NCBI GenBank assembly: GCA_903871605.1
Contig: CAIQHF010000022.1
Location: 102,526-166,525, forward strand
Reading direction: 5' to 3'
Length of the DNA stretch: 64,000 bases
Source: an uncultured Sphingomonadaceae bacterium
GTDB taxonomy: Bacteria; Pseudomonadota; Alphaproteobacteria; Sphingomonadales; Sphingomonadaceae
Position 1 is the stretch's first letter. Each line of letters opens with the position of its first letter. Position numbers and translations under genes: made by a program. The notes below the pieces were generated by a model, which was not told the DNA's origin, made no database searches, and saw only the letters and a program-made list of their open reading frames with translations. This document shows, piece after piece, positions 1 through 10,332 of this stretch.

Positions 1-1
1 G

Positions 2-388
2 ACCGGCGCGCTGGCCTACCGCGAGACCGTGGCGGCGATGGCGACCGCCAGGCTGATCCTCACCGACAGCGGCGGCATTCAGGAGGAGGCACCCGCGCTC
101 GGCACGCCGACGCTGGTGCTGCGCGACGTCACCGAGCGCCCCGAAGCGCTCGCCACCGGCAACCTCGCGCTCGTCGGCACCGATACCGATCGCATCGTCG
201 CGGCCGCGACGCGGCTGCTCGACGATCCGATCGCGCATGCCGCGATGGCGTCCCCCGCATTCCCGTTCGGCACGGGCGATGCGGCGATCAAGATCCTCGA
301 TGCCATCGAACAATATTTCTCGTCGGGCCTCGACGACGTTCGTCCATTGCGTTCGGAGGCGCTTTGGATCAAGGACGGCGCCCGATAA
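2..388 (+). CDS. wecB: UDP-N-acetylglucosamine 2-epimerase, C-terminal part (5' truncated by window edge)
   Basis: Frame open to the left edge; [33 protein letters not shown] is the characteristic epimerase C-terminal motif. Confidence 0.9.
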   Translation, partial: TGALAYRETVAAMATARLILTDSGGIQEEAPALGTPTLVLRDVTERPEALATGNLALVGTDTDRIVAAATRLLDDPIAHAAMASPAFPFGTGDAAIKILDAIEQYFSSGLDDVRPLRSEALWIKDGAR

Positions 389-399
389 GGAGCACGCCG

Positions 400-1770
400 A
401 TGGCCATATGGGCCCCCGAAAGCTGGCGCGGACACGAAGCCAGGCAGTTACCCGACTATCCCGATCCCGGTACGCTCGCTGCTGCCGAGGCGACGATCGC
501 GCGCTTCCCGCCGCTGGTGTTCGCCGGCGAAACCCGCGCGCTGACCGCGGAGCTGGCCGAGGTCGCCGCCGGCAAGGCCTTCCTGCTCCAGGGCGGGGAC
601 TGCGCGGAAAGCTTCGCCGAATTCCATCCCAACAATATCCGCGACACCTTCCGCGTGCTGCTGCAGATGGCGGTGGTGCTCACCTACGCGTCGAAGCTGC
701 CGGTGGTGAAGGTCGGGCGGATGGCGGGACAGTTCGCCAAGCCGCGTTCGGCGCCGATGGAAGAGATTGGCGGCATCTCGTTGCCGAGCTACCGCGGCGA
801 CAACGTCAACGACATCGCGTTCAACGAGGCGAGCCGCAGGCCCGATCCCGAGCGGATGATACGCGGCTACAATCAGTCCGCAGCGACGCTCAACCTGCTG
901 CGCGCCTTCGCATCGGGCGGCTATGCCAATCTGCTTCAGGTGCATCGCTGGATGCTCGACTTCATGGGCCGCAGCCCATGGGCCGAGCGCTATCAGGATG
1001 TGGCCAACCGAATCGGCGACGCGCTCGACTTCATGGCCGCCTGCGGTCTCGATCCCGAGACCGTGCCCCAGCTGCAGGGCACGCATTTCTATACCAGCCA
1101 CGAGGCGTTGCTGCTTCCCTACGAGCAGGCGCTGACGCGGCAGGATTCGCTGACCGGCGACTGGTATGACTGCTCCGCGCACATGCTCTGGATCGGTGAC
1201 CGCACGCGTTTCGAAGGCTCGGCGCATGTCGAGTTCATGCGCGGCATCGGCAACCCGATCGGCATCAAATGCGGGCCGAGCCTCGATCCCGACGGCCTGC
1301 TGCATCTGCTCGACACGCTCGATCCGCAGCGTCGTCCCGGCCGGATCACGCTGATCACGCGTTACGGCTTCGACAAGATCGAGAAGGGCCTTCCCGCGCT
1401 GGTCCGCGCGGTCAAGCGCGAGGGACGTCCGGTGGTGTGGTCGTGCGATCCGATGCACGGCAACGTCGTCAAGGCCGCCAACGGCTACAAGACGCGGCCG
1501 TTCGAGCGCATCCTCGCCGAGGTGCGCGGCTTCTTCGCGGTGCACCGCGCCGAGGGGACGCATGGCGGCGGCATCCATGTCGAGATGACCGGGCAGAACG
1601 TCACCGAATGCACCGGCGGCGCGGTCGCGATCACCGACGAGGGGCTGGCGGCGCGCTACCACACGCATTGCGATCCGCGTCTCAATGCCGGCCAGTCGCT
1701 CGAGCTCGCCTTCCTGCTTGCCGACATGGTCAACGAGGAAATGAAGGAACGCGAGCGCCGCGCGGCCTGA
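400..1770 (+). CDS. Class II 3-deoxy-7-phosphoheptulonate (DAHP) synthase
   Basis: [51 protein letters not shown] typical of class II DAHP synthase; start set at ATG 400 ([11 protein letters not shown]). Confidence 0.93.
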   Translation: MAIWAPESWRGHEARQLPDYPDPGTLAAAEATIARFPPLVFAGETRALTAELAEVAAGKAFLLQGGDCAESFAEFHPNNIRDTFRVLLQMAVVLTYASKLPVVKVGRMAGQFAKPRSAPMEEIGGISLPSYRGDNVNDIAFNEASRRPDPERMIRGYNQSAATLNLLRAFASGGYANLLQVHRWMLDFMGRSPWAERYQDVANRIGDALDFMAACGLDPETVPQLQGTHFYTSHEALLLPYEQALTRQDSLTGDWYDCSAHMLWIGDRTRFEGSAHVEFMRGIGNPIGIKCGPSLDPDGLLHLLDTLDPQRRPGRITLITRYGFDKIEKGLPALVRAVKREGRPVVWSCDPMHGNVVKAANGYKTRPFERILAEVRGFFAVHRAEGTHGGGIHVEMTGQNVTECTGGAVAITDEGLAARYHTHCDPRLNAGQSLELAFLLADMVNEEMKERERRAA

Positions 1771-1831
1771 CACATATTGGCGGTTGACGGGGGGGCGTCT
1801 CGCCCATAGAGAGCCCCCTCTCCCGCCGACG

Positions 1832-1906
1832 GCCCCTTCGTCTAGCGGTCTAGGACGTCGCCCTCTCACGGCGAAAACACGGGTTCGATTCCCGTAGGGG
1901 TCACCA
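1832..1906 (+). tRNA. tRNA-Glu (anticodon CTC), CCA encoded
   Basis: gccccttcgtctagcggtctaggacgtcgccctctcacggcgaaaacacgggttcgattcccgtaggggtcacca folds as a cloverleaf: anticodon stem TCGCC/GGCGA, loop CTCTCAC, T-arm GGTTCGATTCC. Confidence 0.95.
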
Positions 1907-2020
1907 GCAAAATCAATGACTTAGTCGAGATTTTGTCGTTCCGGGTGCGTATTTGTCTAATAATTGTCCAATAAGCTTCCTCGGATGTCTGCGGACATTC
2001 TCGGCTCGGACGGATACTGC

Positions 2021-2296
2021 TTAGTCGGGATCAGCCGGCACGATTCGGCGGGCTACGGCTTCCCGGAGGCTCGCAACCAAGATCAGCGTGCATCGCCGAT
2101 CTTTGGCGATCGTGATCTCGCCGGTGGCTATCAACTCATAGAGGCGTGATCGGCTGAATCCCGTCATCGCTGCAGCGGTGGGAATGCGGACACTGATTGG
2201 CTCGATACCGCTGCGATCGTTGACCAGATCGCCGTCTCGGGGTGACACGTAATTACTTTCTGGTCGACCGCGACCGAGCGAACGCGCGATCGCCAT
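2021..2296 (-). CDS. AlpA/excisionase-like helix-turn-helix protein
   Basis: VRIPTAAAMTGFSRSRLYELIATGEITIAKDRRCTLI resembles HTH_17/AlpA domain; first gene after the tRNA. Confidence 0.75.
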   Translation of the reverse strand: MAIARSLGRGRPESNYVSPRDGDLVNDRSGIEPISVRIPTAAAMTGFSRSRLYELIATGEITIAKDRRCTLILVASLREAVARRIVPADPD

Positions 2297-2471
2297 TTAG
2301 GAACGCGGACAACATGGCAGGAATGAGGTCCGCAAGAGCCTCCTCGCGGCCGTAGGCTTCCCTGTATAAAGCGGCATATGCCGCGAGGTCGATTGCGAGA
2401 TCCGGCATGACGCTGATATTCAATTTGACCGGAGTACGATCAGGAAGTTGACCGAGCTTCAGTTCGGGCAT
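2253..2471 (-). CDS. DUF2274 family protein
   Basis: MPELKLGQLPDRTPVKLNISVMPDLAIDLAAYAALYREAYG; usual position immediately downstream of trbI. Confidence 0.75.
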   Translation of the reverse strand: MPELKLGQLPDRTPVKLNISVMPDLAIDLAAYAALYREAYGREEALADLIPAMLSAFLNGDRAFARSRSTRK

Positions 2472-2481
2472 GTCGCGTCTC

Positions 2482-3711
2482 CTAACTTTTCCAAGGCGCC
2501 AAGATCAGGTCGCGATCAACCAGCAGCCGAACGGGAGCGCCGGGCCTGATCGTAAGCGTCGGCTGGACGTCGAGCGCATGCGCCGTCAGCTGGTCGCCCG
2601 CACGCGATACATTCTGTTGCCCGGACTGCCGGATCGCCTCGACCAGGCCCCCATTGCCGCTGAACTGCAGATCCGAGCCAATGCCCAGTATCGTCGAGAT
2701 CGCGACGCCCTTGAGCAGCTGCCAGGTGTGGAAATCCACCTTGTCCTGCAGACCAGCATAGCCCGACGGATCGGTCGCGGGCATATTGTCGAGACTGATC
2801 GAACTGCCGTCGGGAAGGATGATCCGCTGCCAGACGACGAGTGCGCGCTTCTGTCCGAAGGCAACGACGCTATCATAATTCCCGATCATCCTTGCCCCTT
2901 GTGGGACCAGCAGGATCCTGCCTGTCGGGCTGTCGAAGACATCTTCGGTCACTTGCGCGGTCACCATGCCAGGCAGATCCGAGCGCAGGCCGGTGATCAG
3001 GCTCGCGGAGATCATGCTGCCGGCAGAGATGAGATAGGGTGATGGGGCCGCCACCAGACTGTGCAGGTTCGCCGTTCCCTCCTTGGCGAGGGCTCCAACG
3101 AAATCGGCCTTATGGCCCTGCCCATTCGGATCGTGCGTCGGATCCAGCGAGAGGCCAGGCTTTTCGCTAGAAACTGTCGGAGCCGCCGGGGCGGCCGTTA
3201 CTGCCGGGGCAACCGGCGATGCAGCGCTCGCGTTGACCAGCAATCCCGATTGCAGCGCCGCCTTGGCCTCCGCGACCTGCTGCTGGCGCGCGGTCTCGGC
3301 TGCTTGGGCGGCTTGTTGCTGCTCGGCCGGGGGTGGCGTCAACAACGTGCGCTGCTGCTGATCGGCCATTGCCTTGCCGAGGTCGCCGGGAAGCGGCGGC
3401 CCTAGCCTCGGTACATCGGCATAGGTCTTTGCCAACCCCTTGAGACTGTCGCCAGCGGGGTTCGATACCGGCTGAGATCGGTCCTGGGCGGAAGCGCCCT
3501 TGCCGCCCCCGCCGTGGCGAAGAGCCACCCAGGTCGCGAGCAGAATGAAGGCCATCGCAGCCGAAGTCAGCGCGATGACGGCGCCGCGCTTGATCCGAAT
3601 GGCTCGCCTGGGACGCGCGCGGATCGCCAAAGTCTCGGGATCGACCTTCGGGGGCGGCGCCGAAGGCTTTGACGCGTCCTGCCCGGGCGCGACGGCAGCG
3701 GCCTCGTTCAT
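2482..3711 (-). CDS. trbI: Conjugal transfer protein TrbI (VirB10-like)
   Basis: RAIRIKRGAVIALTSAAMAF TM segment; LLVPQGARMIGNYDS...QRIILPDGSSISLDNMPATDPSGYAGLQDKVD; start at MNEAAAV. Confidence 0.93.
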   Translation of the reverse strand: MNEAAAVAPGQDASKPSAPPPKVDPETLAIRARPRRAIRIKRGAVIALTSAAMAFILLATWVALRHGGGGKGASAQDRSQPVSNPAGDSLKGLAKTYADVPRLGPPLPGDLGKAMADQQQRTLLTPPPAEQQQAAQAAETARQQQVAEAKAALQSGLLVNASAASPVAPAVTAAPAAPTVSSEKPGLSLDPTHDPNGQGHKADFVGALAKEGTANLHSLVAAPSPYLISAGSMISASLITGLRSDLPGMVTAQVTEDVFDSPTGRILLVPQGARMIGNYDSVVAFGQKRALVVWQRIILPDGSSISLDNMPATDPSGYAGLQDKVDFHTWQLLKGVAISTILGIGSDLQFSGNGGLVEAIRQSGQQNVSRAGDQLTAHALDVQPTLTIRPGAPVRLLVDRDLILAPWKS

Positions 3712-4679
3712 GACGCCCTCCGTGCCGAGACCTGGTCTGCGGTGCGCGCGATCCGCACGACCTGCTGGTGCTTGAGCCCGAGCCGCAGTTCGGCCACGTC
3801 GAACAGCCGGTCGACGACGTAGAACCGGCCTTTCACCCGGTAGTTGACCAGCTGGGCGGTCCCCCTGGCATCGACCAGGAAGAGCGGCGGCGCCTCCCCG
3901 GTGCCAAGATCGGCGGGAAATTCGATGAAGGTCTGGCGGCCGTCGTCGAATGCGCGCGTCGGCCGCCAACCCGGCTGGTCGCCGCTGATCGCATAGTTGA
4001 AGTGCAGCTGGGTCACGTCGATCCCGGTTGCCACCGGCGCCGCGGCCTCGGCCTGCTCGGCCGCCTTGCGCAGCGCGATCAACTGGTCGGCAGGATAGGT
4101 CCAGGACAGCGCCGCCATTGCCGTCCGCGCCGTGCTGGTCAGCGCCACATAATAGATGCGCCGGTCAGTGGTGATGACGAGATTGGTTGACAGCCCGCTG
4201 GTGAAGGGCTTGACCAGGACGTGCGTGCGCTTGGCATCGCCCGAGCCGCTGCTGGTGTCGCCGATCACCCAACGCACGGTGTCGCCCGACGCGACCGAGC
4301 CCAGCGTCTCACCCGGCTGCAGCGCGATGTCGGTGACCTGGCCGGGTGCCGTGTAGGCATGGAAGATCGCGCCCTCGACGAACGGATAGACCTGGACTGC
4401 GCCGAGGAAGCCGCGGGCATCGGGTTCTTGGGTGGCAGCGCGGTTCGCCGACAGGATGCGGGAGGCTTCTGGCGATGTGCGCCGATAACGGGGCGCATGC
4501 GGCCGAAATGCCGACGCCTTCGGCTGTGCGGCTGCTAGGACCGTGGCCGATCTGGTCGCCGCAGGTGCCACCGCAACAGGCGGCGCCGTGGGCGCCATGG
4601 ACCGGGCCGCCGGCGGCGCATTGCCCACAAGTAGGATGGACGCGCCGGTCAGAAGCGGAAAGACAAGCAAGCGGGTCAT
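3708..4679 (-). CDS. trbG: Conjugal transfer protein TrbG (VirB9-like)
   Basis: VQVYPFVEGAIFHAYTAPGQVTDIALQPGETL...HVLVKPFTSGLSTNLVITTDRRIYYVALTST; 4-nt overlap with trbI. Confidence 0.93.
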   Translation of the reverse strand: MTRLLVFPLLTGASILLVGNAPPAARSMAPTAPPVAVAPAATRSATVLAAAQPKASAFRPHAPRYRRTSPEASRILSANRAATQEPDARGFLGAVQVYPFVEGAIFHAYTAPGQVTDIALQPGETLGSVASGDTVRWVIGDTSSGSGDAKRTHVLVKPFTSGLSTNLVITTDRRIYYVALTSTARTAMAALSWTYPADQLIALRKAAEQAEAAAPVATGIDVTQLHFNYAISGDQPGWRPTRAFDDGRQTFIEFPADLGTGEAPPLFLVDARGTAQLVNYRVKGRFYVVDRLFDVAELRLGLKHQQVVRIARTADQVSARRAS

Positions 4680-5428
4680 GGCTGGACCTCCGGGGTAGAT
4701 TGGGTTTCGAGCGTGGGGAGTGTGGGTGCCGGCACGGGCGCCAGCGGCTCGAGCTCGCGGCTCCAGTCTATCGCGTCGACATAGATGCCGAGCGGGTTCT
4801 TGCGCAGCGCGTCGGCGGTCGTCGGCGGATCGGTCACGATCGTCAGGATCGCGGTCCAGTGAGACGTCTTGGTAAGCGCGCCGTGGTCGTAGGCGGTCTC
4901 GATCCACTTGACCTGGAAGGAGCGATCAGAAGCACGCACCACGCTGGTGACCTGTACCGACACGCTATGCTCGCCGATGAGCGCAAAGGGATCGGCGGTG
5001 CGCTCATAGTCGCTGAGCGCCTGCGCGCCGCGCTTGGTGGTGAAATCATACTCTTCCAACCAGGCGTTCCGCATCAGCACCGGATCGATCGAGATGGTGC
5101 GCACGGCGCTGATGAAGTGGCCGAGATGCCAGGCGATCTGCGGATCGGTCGGCTGATAGCTGGCTTCAGCCGGCGACACCGCCCTCGCCTCGCCGAGCCG
5201 GTCGACCTCGACGACATAGGGCGTGACGCGGCTCTGCAGCGACTGCCAGACCAGGCCGCTCGAGAGACCGATCGACAAGCCGAGACCGCCGAGTGCCATC
5301 AGCCGCCAGTTGCGCGCCTGGACGCGGGCCGAGCCGAGCCGATCGTCCCAGAGCTGGCCGGCGCGCCGATAGGGCGTCTCGGGCTCGGGTGTGCGTCCGT
5401 AGCGCTGGACGCCGCGCTTGAAATGCAT
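4676..5428 (-). CDS. trbF: Conjugal transfer protein TrbF (VirB8-like)
   Basis: PYRRAGQLWDDRLGSARVQARNWRLMA...VTPYVVEVDRLGEARAV; start at MHFKRGVQRYG. Confidence 0.92.
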   Translation of the reverse strand: MHFKRGVQRYGRTPEPETPYRRAGQLWDDRLGSARVQARNWRLMALGGLGLSIGLSSGLVWQSLQSRVTPYVVEVDRLGEARAVSPAEASYQPTDPQIAWHLGHFISAVRTISIDPVLMRNAWLEEYDFTTKRGAQALSDYERTADPFALIGEHSVSVQVTSVVRASDRSFQVKWIETAYDHGALTKTSHWTAILTIVTDPPTTADALRKNPLGIYVDAIDWSRELEPLAPVPAPTLPTLETQSTPEVQP

Positions 5429-5432
5429 GGGG

Positions 5433-6743
5433 TCAGTCCTCCTTTTCGCTGATGTCGGGGGTGGCCGAGGCGCCGCCGCCATCGCCTTCCTTGAGCGTCT
5501 GCGCGGCAGTCTGGCGATGATAGCGGGCGGTCTGCTCGGATCGGATTTGGCGGGCCCAGTCGGGCGCACCCGAAGATGTCCCCTGCCCGCTGCTCGAACC
5601 GCCAGCCGACGCCGGCTTGCCGATCATCGCGCGGGTCGCAGCGTTGCGGCCGGCTCCGGCGGCGTCGCCGAGACCGAGTGCGCCAGAGACCTTCGCTTTG
5701 GCCGCATTGCCGGCGGCGTGCGCGACGCCGCCCATGCCGGCACCGAGCGAGGTTTCGCCAACCGCCGCTTGCCCGAGTCCGAAGGCGGTGGACGCAGCCG
5801 ATCCCATTGCGGTGCCGGCACGGATCGCGCCGAGCGCAGCACCGCCTGCGGCGCCCGCCGCACCCATGGCGGCGCTGCCAGCAAGCGCCAGCGTCCCGCC
5901 CGCACCAATCGCCGTGCCGACCGCGGCGCCAGCGCCGAGCTGCGGCGCGCCAGCAACGAGCCCGGAGGCGATGCTCGGACCAAAGATGCCGAGACCGAAC
6001 AGCGACAGGGCGGCAAGCATCAGGCTCATTGCCTGCCCGATGTCGGGCTGGTGACCCTGCAGCGCTGTCGTGAACTGCGTGAAGAAGGTCGAGCCGATCC
6101 CGACGATGATCGCCAGCACCATAACCTTGACGCCGGAGGAGACGACATTGCCGAGCACGCGTTCGGCGAGGAAGCTGGTCCGGTTCCAGAGTGCGAAGGG
6201 CACCAATACGAAGCCGGCGAGACTGGTAAGCTTGAACTCGAGGATCGTCACGAACAGCTGGACGGCGAGCACGAAGAAGGCGAGCACCACGACCATCCAG
6301 GCGAACAGCAGCACGATGATGGTCAGGAAATTGTCGAAGAAGCTCGCAAAGCCCATCATCTGCGAGGCCTGGTTGAGCAGCGGCCAGGCCGCCGAGAAGC
6401 CGGTGCCGGCAAGCTTGCCAGGCTTGAGCAGGTCGTCCGCCGAAAGCCCCCCGCCCCCCGCCTCCAGACCGATCGCGGCGAACGATCGGTAGATGATGTC
6501 GGCGAGCGCCGAGAAGCTGTTGAGGATATAGGCGAAGGCGCCGACATAGAGGATCTTGCGCACGAAGCGCGCGATCACATCCTGTTCGCCGCCGAGCGCC
6601 CAGAATAGGCCGGCGAGCGTCGCGTCGAGCCCGATCAGCAGCACGGTCAGCGAATGGACGTCGCCACCGATCAGCCCGAAGCCGCTGTCGATATAGGTCG
6701 AGAAGACGCTAAGGAACTGGTCGATGACATTGAGGTCGTTCAC
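5433..6743 (-). CDS. trbL: P-type conjugative transfer protein TrbL (VirB6-like)
   Basis: MNDLNVIDQFLSVFSTYIDSGFGLIGGDVHSLTVLLIGLDATLAGLFWALGG, polytopic membrane protein, Ala/Gly-rich C-terminus. Confidence 0.93.
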   Translation of the reverse strand: MNDLNVIDQFLSVFSTYIDSGFGLIGGDVHSLTVLLIGLDATLAGLFWALGGEQDVIARFVRKILYVGAFAYILNSFSALADIIYRSFAAIGLEAGGGGLSADDLLKPGKLAGTGFSAAWPLLNQASQMMGFASFFDNFLTIIVLLFAWMVVVLAFFVLAVQLFVTILEFKLTSLAGFVLVPFALWNRTSFLAERVLGNVVSSGVKVMVLAIIVGIGSTFFTQFTTALQGHQPDIGQAMSLMLAALSLFGLGIFGPSIASGLVAGAPQLGAGAAVGTAIGAGGTLALAGSAAMGAAGAAGGAALGAIRAGTAMGSAASTAFGLGQAAVGETSLGAGMGGVAHAAGNAAKAKVSGALGLGDAAGAGRNAATRAMIGKPASAGGSSSGQGTSSGAPDWARQIRSEQTARYHRQTAAQTLKEGDGGGASATPDISEKED

Positions 6744-6863
6744 GAACCAACTCCTGTGCTGAGCAAATCCGCGGGACGCGTCCTGTGGGGAGCGGCAGTC
6801 CGCGCCCCGCGGTGGCAGTGACAGTTAGGGGCGACCGTCACCGCCCGATCCGGCTCTGGGCCT

Positions 6864-7586
6864 CTAGCGGGGAGTGTAGGCCGAGCCGGAACCGAGAAAG
6901 GCTTTGGTCGCCGCCTGCGCGTCGATGCTGGCCTGCGCGCGCGTCGCGGAGGCCGTCGCATCGGCGCGGCCTTGGGCCGCCGCCATCTGCTGGATCTGGA
7001 GCTGCTGCTTGGCGGTGAGCGCAAGCAGCTGGTTGGTCGCCTGCGCCACCTGAAGCGCGCCTTGCGATGACTGGCTCCGCGCCGACAGCGTCGCGAGCGT
7101 CGCTGCATCGGCACTGATGTTCTCGGCGATCTGGCTCTGCGTCGCCATCGTCTGATGAAACGCCGCCAAGGTCGCCGCCATCCGCGTCTGTGCTGCCGCG
7201 ACCTGCGCACTGGTCGTCGACGCCGTGCCACCCTGCCCCGGAAATAGCCGGGTGAATTCGGCGTCGATGCTGCTGACGTTGAAGCTGACGCCTTGGGCCT
7301 GGCCCATCAGCGTCTGGATCTTCTGAAGCGTGGTGGTGAGCTGCTGCAGCTCGGGGAAATTGAAGCTGGTCAGGTTCTTCGCCTGATTGCTCAGCATCGT
7401 CGCCTGGTTCTGTAGCGCTTTGATCTGGTTATCAATCTGGGTGAGCGTGCGTTCGGCGGTCAGAAGATTTTGCGCGAAATTGCTCGAGTCAAACACGGCC
7501 CATTGCGCACGTGCCGGACTGACGAGCGCCATCGCGGCGGCAAGCAAGACTGGCATGAGCGGGCGAGAAGGACGACGCGGTTTCAT
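6864..7586 (-). CDS. trbJ: P-type conjugative transfer protein TrbJ (VirB5-like)
   Basis: Signal peptide then QWAVFDSSNFAQNLLTAERTLTQIDNQIKALQNQATML; start at MKPRRPSRP. Confidence 0.9.
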   Translation of the reverse strand: MKPRRPSRPLMPVLLAAAMALVSPARAQWAVFDSSNFAQNLLTAERTLTQIDNQIKALQNQATMLSNQAKNLTSFNFPELQQLTTTLQKIQTLMGQAQGVSFNVSSIDAEFTRLFPGQGGTASTTSAQVAAAQTRMAATLAAFHQTMATQSQIAENISADAATLATLSARSQSSQGALQVAQATNQLLALTAKQQLQIQQMAAAQGRADATASATRAQASIDAQAATKAFLGSGSAYTPR

Positions 7587-10051
7587 GATACATCTCCATT
7601 CTGGGAGTGGGGGGCGGCCGGATGCGGGAAGTCGGCAAGCAGCTGCACGGCCCAGTCGAGACCGACATCGCTGAGGAAGCGGGCGGCAAAGTCGGGAGCG
7701 CCGTGCTCGGCGAGCAGCCGGTCGATCCGGCGCTGCGACGCCGGGTCGGACGCTCCGCACAGCGCAAGCGCGATCGGTCCAAGGCCAAGCTCGAACAGCC
7801 GGTTGCCGCACGCCGACTGGAGATAATAGTGCCGTTTCGGGGTAGCCCTGCTGATCAGCTCGATCTGGCGGTCGTTGAGCCCGAAGCGCGCATAGGCGAT
7901 CCTTCCCTGCGGCTCGATCGCCCGGTCATTGGGCAGCAATATGCGCTGCGGACAGCTCTCGATGATGGCAGGAGCGATCTGGCTCTCGGCGATGTCGGCC
8001 AGACTCTGTGTCGCGAACAGGACTGCGACATTCTTCTTGCGCAGCGTCTTCAGCCATTCGCGGATGCGAGCCGCGAACAGCGGATGGTCGAGGAAGATCC
8101 AGGCCTCGTCGAGGATCAGCAGCGTCGGCCGTCCATCGAAGCGCGCCTCGAGCCGGTGGAAGAGATAGGTCAGCACGGGCGCGACCGCGCCGCTCTGACC
8201 GAGCAGCGACTCGGTCTCGAAACATTGCACGTCGGCAAATGCCGCGTCGGCTACATCCGGCTCTGCCGCATCCAGCAGCCGACCATATGGTCCTTCGAGC
8301 GTATAGGGCGTGAGCGCGGATCTGAGCGCATTGGACTGGAGCAGCAGCGTCAGCCCGGTGAGCGTGCGCTCGTTTTCCGGCGCGGAAGCGAGATTATCGA
8401 GCGCGGACCAGACGATCTCCTTGATCTCGGGCGTCACCAGCACGCGCTCATGCGCGAGCAGCGCTGCGATCCAGTCGGCGGCCCAGGCGCGTTCGCTGGC
8501 ACGGTCAATGCGGCGCAGCGGCTGGAAAGCGATGGCGGCGCCATCGTCGGCGCTGAGACCCAGCGCATGATGCGCGCCGCCCATGGCCAGCACCGCGGCG
8601 CGCGCCGAAAAGCCCTTGTCGAAGATGATCAGCTGCGAGCCTGCATAGCGGCGGAACTGCAGCGCGATGAGTGCCAGCAACACCGACTTGCCCGCCCCCG
8701 TCGGGCCGACCACCAGCATATGACCGACGTCGCCGACATGCGTCGCGAGACGGAACGGCGTCGATCCCGATGTCTGCGCGACCAGTAGTGCTGGCGCCTG
8801 CAGATGATCGTTCGCGGCTGGTCCTGCCCACACGCTCGACAGCGGCATGAGATGAGCGAGGTTCAGCGTGTGGACCAGCGGCTGGCGGACATTGGCATAA
8901 GCCTGCCCCGGTAGTGACGAGAGCCAGGCCTCGACGGCGTTCACGCCTTCGCGGATGCAGGTGAAGCCGAGCCCGTTGATGATCCGCTCGGCGGCGCGCA
9001 CCTTCTCCTCGACCCGCGCGCGGTCGCTGTCGGAAACCGTGATGGTGGTGGTCATATAGCCGAAGGCGACATGATCGCCGCCGAGCGCCTGCAGCGCGAG
9101 GTCGGCATCGACGACCTTGTTGTCGGCGTCGCTGTCGAGCAGCGGCGACGGCTGATTGTACATCACCTCGCGCAGCAACGCGGTGATCGACTTGCGCTTG
9201 TTGAACCACTGCCGGCGCAGCTTGGTCAGCGCCTTGGTCGCATCGGTTTTGTCGAGCGCGATGAAGCGGGTGACCCAGCGATAGGCGAAATCCTGATGGT
9301 TGAGCGCATCGAGGATCCCCGGCCGGCTGACATTGGGGAAGCCGAAGATGGTCAGCGTGCGCAGATGCCGGTCGCCGAGCCTGGGCTCGAGACCACCCGC
9401 CAAGGGCGTGTCCGCCAACAGTCCGTCCAGATAGAGCGGTGTCTCGGGCGCGGCGACGGGATGCCGCTGCGTCGAGACGGTGTCGTGCAGATAAGTGAGC
9501 GTCTCGGCCGAACCCAGCGACAGCATCTCAGGCATGATCGCCGAAAATAGATCGAGCGCGCGGTCGGTCTCGGCGATGAAGCTCTGCAGCGCGGCGCGCC
9601 AGTCGCGGCCGGTCTCGCTTTCGGGGCGTTCGATCAGCGACCGGCCAGCAGCGTCGCTGCTGTCGGCGGGCGGCAGCCAGCTCAGCGTCAAATGGAAGCG
9701 GCTCTCATAATGGCGACCTTCGGCGCGAAAGCCCGCCATGCGCTCGCGGTCGACGGCCCAGGAGGCGGCGTCCGGAAACGCGCTGTCGGGATAGGCCAGA
9801 GCCTCGCGGCGCTCCGCCTCGAAGAACAAAGCCCAGCCCGAGCCGAAGCGCTTGAGGACATTGTTCGCCCGCGCGCAGGCCGAGACCAGTTCGGCCTCGG
9901 TCGCGGACTCAAGATCGGGGCCGCGAAATGCCAGCGTGCGCTGGAAGCTGCCGTCCTTGTTGAGGACGATGCCGGGCGCGACCAGCGCCGCCCAGGGCAG
10001 ATGATCGGCAAGCCGATCGGCCGACGTGCGATATTCGTGCAGCGCTAGCAT
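7583..10051 (-). CDS. trbE: Conjugal transfer ATPase TrbE (VirB4-like)
   Basis: MLALHEYRTSADRLADHLPWAALVAPGIVLNKDGSFQRT; Walker A VVGPTGAGKSVLL; Walker B TLLILDEAWIFLDH. Confidence 0.95.
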   Translation of the reverse strand: MLALHEYRTSADRLADHLPWAALVAPGIVLNKDGSFQRTLAFRGPDLESATEAELVSACARANNVLKRFGSGWALFFEAERREALAYPDSAFPDAASWAVDRERMAGFRAEGRHYESRFHLTLSWLPPADSSDAAGRSLIERPESETGRDWRAALQSFIAETDRALDLFSAIMPEMLSLGSAETLTYLHDTVSTQRHPVAAPETPLYLDGLLADTPLAGGLEPRLGDRHLRTLTIFGFPNVSRPGILDALNHQDFAYRWVTRFIALDKTDATKALTKLRRQWFNKRKSITALLREVMYNQPSPLLDSDADNKVVDADLALQALGGDHVAFGYMTTTITVSDSDRARVEEKVRAAERIINGLGFTCIREGVNAVEAWLSSLPGQAYANVRQPLVHTLNLAHLMPLSSVWAGPAANDHLQAPALLVAQTSGSTPFRLATHVGDVGHMLVVGPTGAGKSVLLALIALQFRRYAGSQLIIFDKGFSARAAVLAMGGAHHALGLSADDGAAIAFQPLRRIDRASERAWAADWIAALLAHERVLVTPEIKEIVWSALDNLASAPENERTLTGLTLLLQSNALRSALTPYTLEGPYGRLLDAAEPDVADAAFADVQCFETESLLGQSGAVAPVLTYLFHRLEARFDGRPTLLILDEAWIFLDHPLFAARIREWLKTLRKKNVAVLFATQSLADIAESQIAPAIIESCPQRILLPNDRAIEPQGRIAYARFGLNDRQIELISRATPKRHYYLQSACGNRLFELGLGPIALALCGASDPASQRRIDRLLAEHGAPDFAARFLSDVGLDWAVQLLADFPHPAAPHSQNGDVS

Positions 10052-10332
10052 GCCCAATATCCCTTCTGACGAAGATGGCGGAGCAGCACGGGCGCGAAAT
10101 AGGGATCCCGCCGGGCTGCAAAGACGGCGAGGCTGTGCCCCGCCGCCCAGAGCAGGAGGCCGGCCACCCATTGCTGGAGCCCCAGGCCGACGGCGGCCGA
10201 GATCGTCCCGATGACGATCGCGAGACCACGAGGTGCGCCGCCCAGCAGGATCGGCGACCCGAGCGCGCTGTGGATCGGGACCTCGAAGCCGGGAATGTGT
10301 CCGGCGTGCTGATGGGTGGCAGGCATGGTCAT
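10045..10332 (-). CDS. trbD: Conjugal transfer protein TrbD (VirB3-like)
   Basis: PGFEVPIHSALGSPILLGGAPRGLAIVIGTISAAVGLGLQQWVAG; length 95 aa; start MTMPATHQ. Confidence 0.88.
   Translation of the reverse strand: MTMPATHQHAGHIPGFEVPIHSALGSPILLGGAPRGLAIVIGTISAAVGLGLQQWVAGLLLWAAGHSLAVFAARRDPYFAPVLLRHLRQKGYWAC

Noticed and set aside
448-1869. Long antisense ORFs opposite conserved genes (e.g. 448-1869, 2482-like overlaps, 15166-16563, 36287-37702)
   Set aside because: High-GC shadow frames opposite well-supported genes; compositions rich in R/A/H and no recognisable families.
6740-6863. Small - strand frame between trbJ and trbL as a trbK entry-exclusion gene
   Set aside because: Only a GTG-start peptide without lipoprotein signal or recognisable TrbK-like features.
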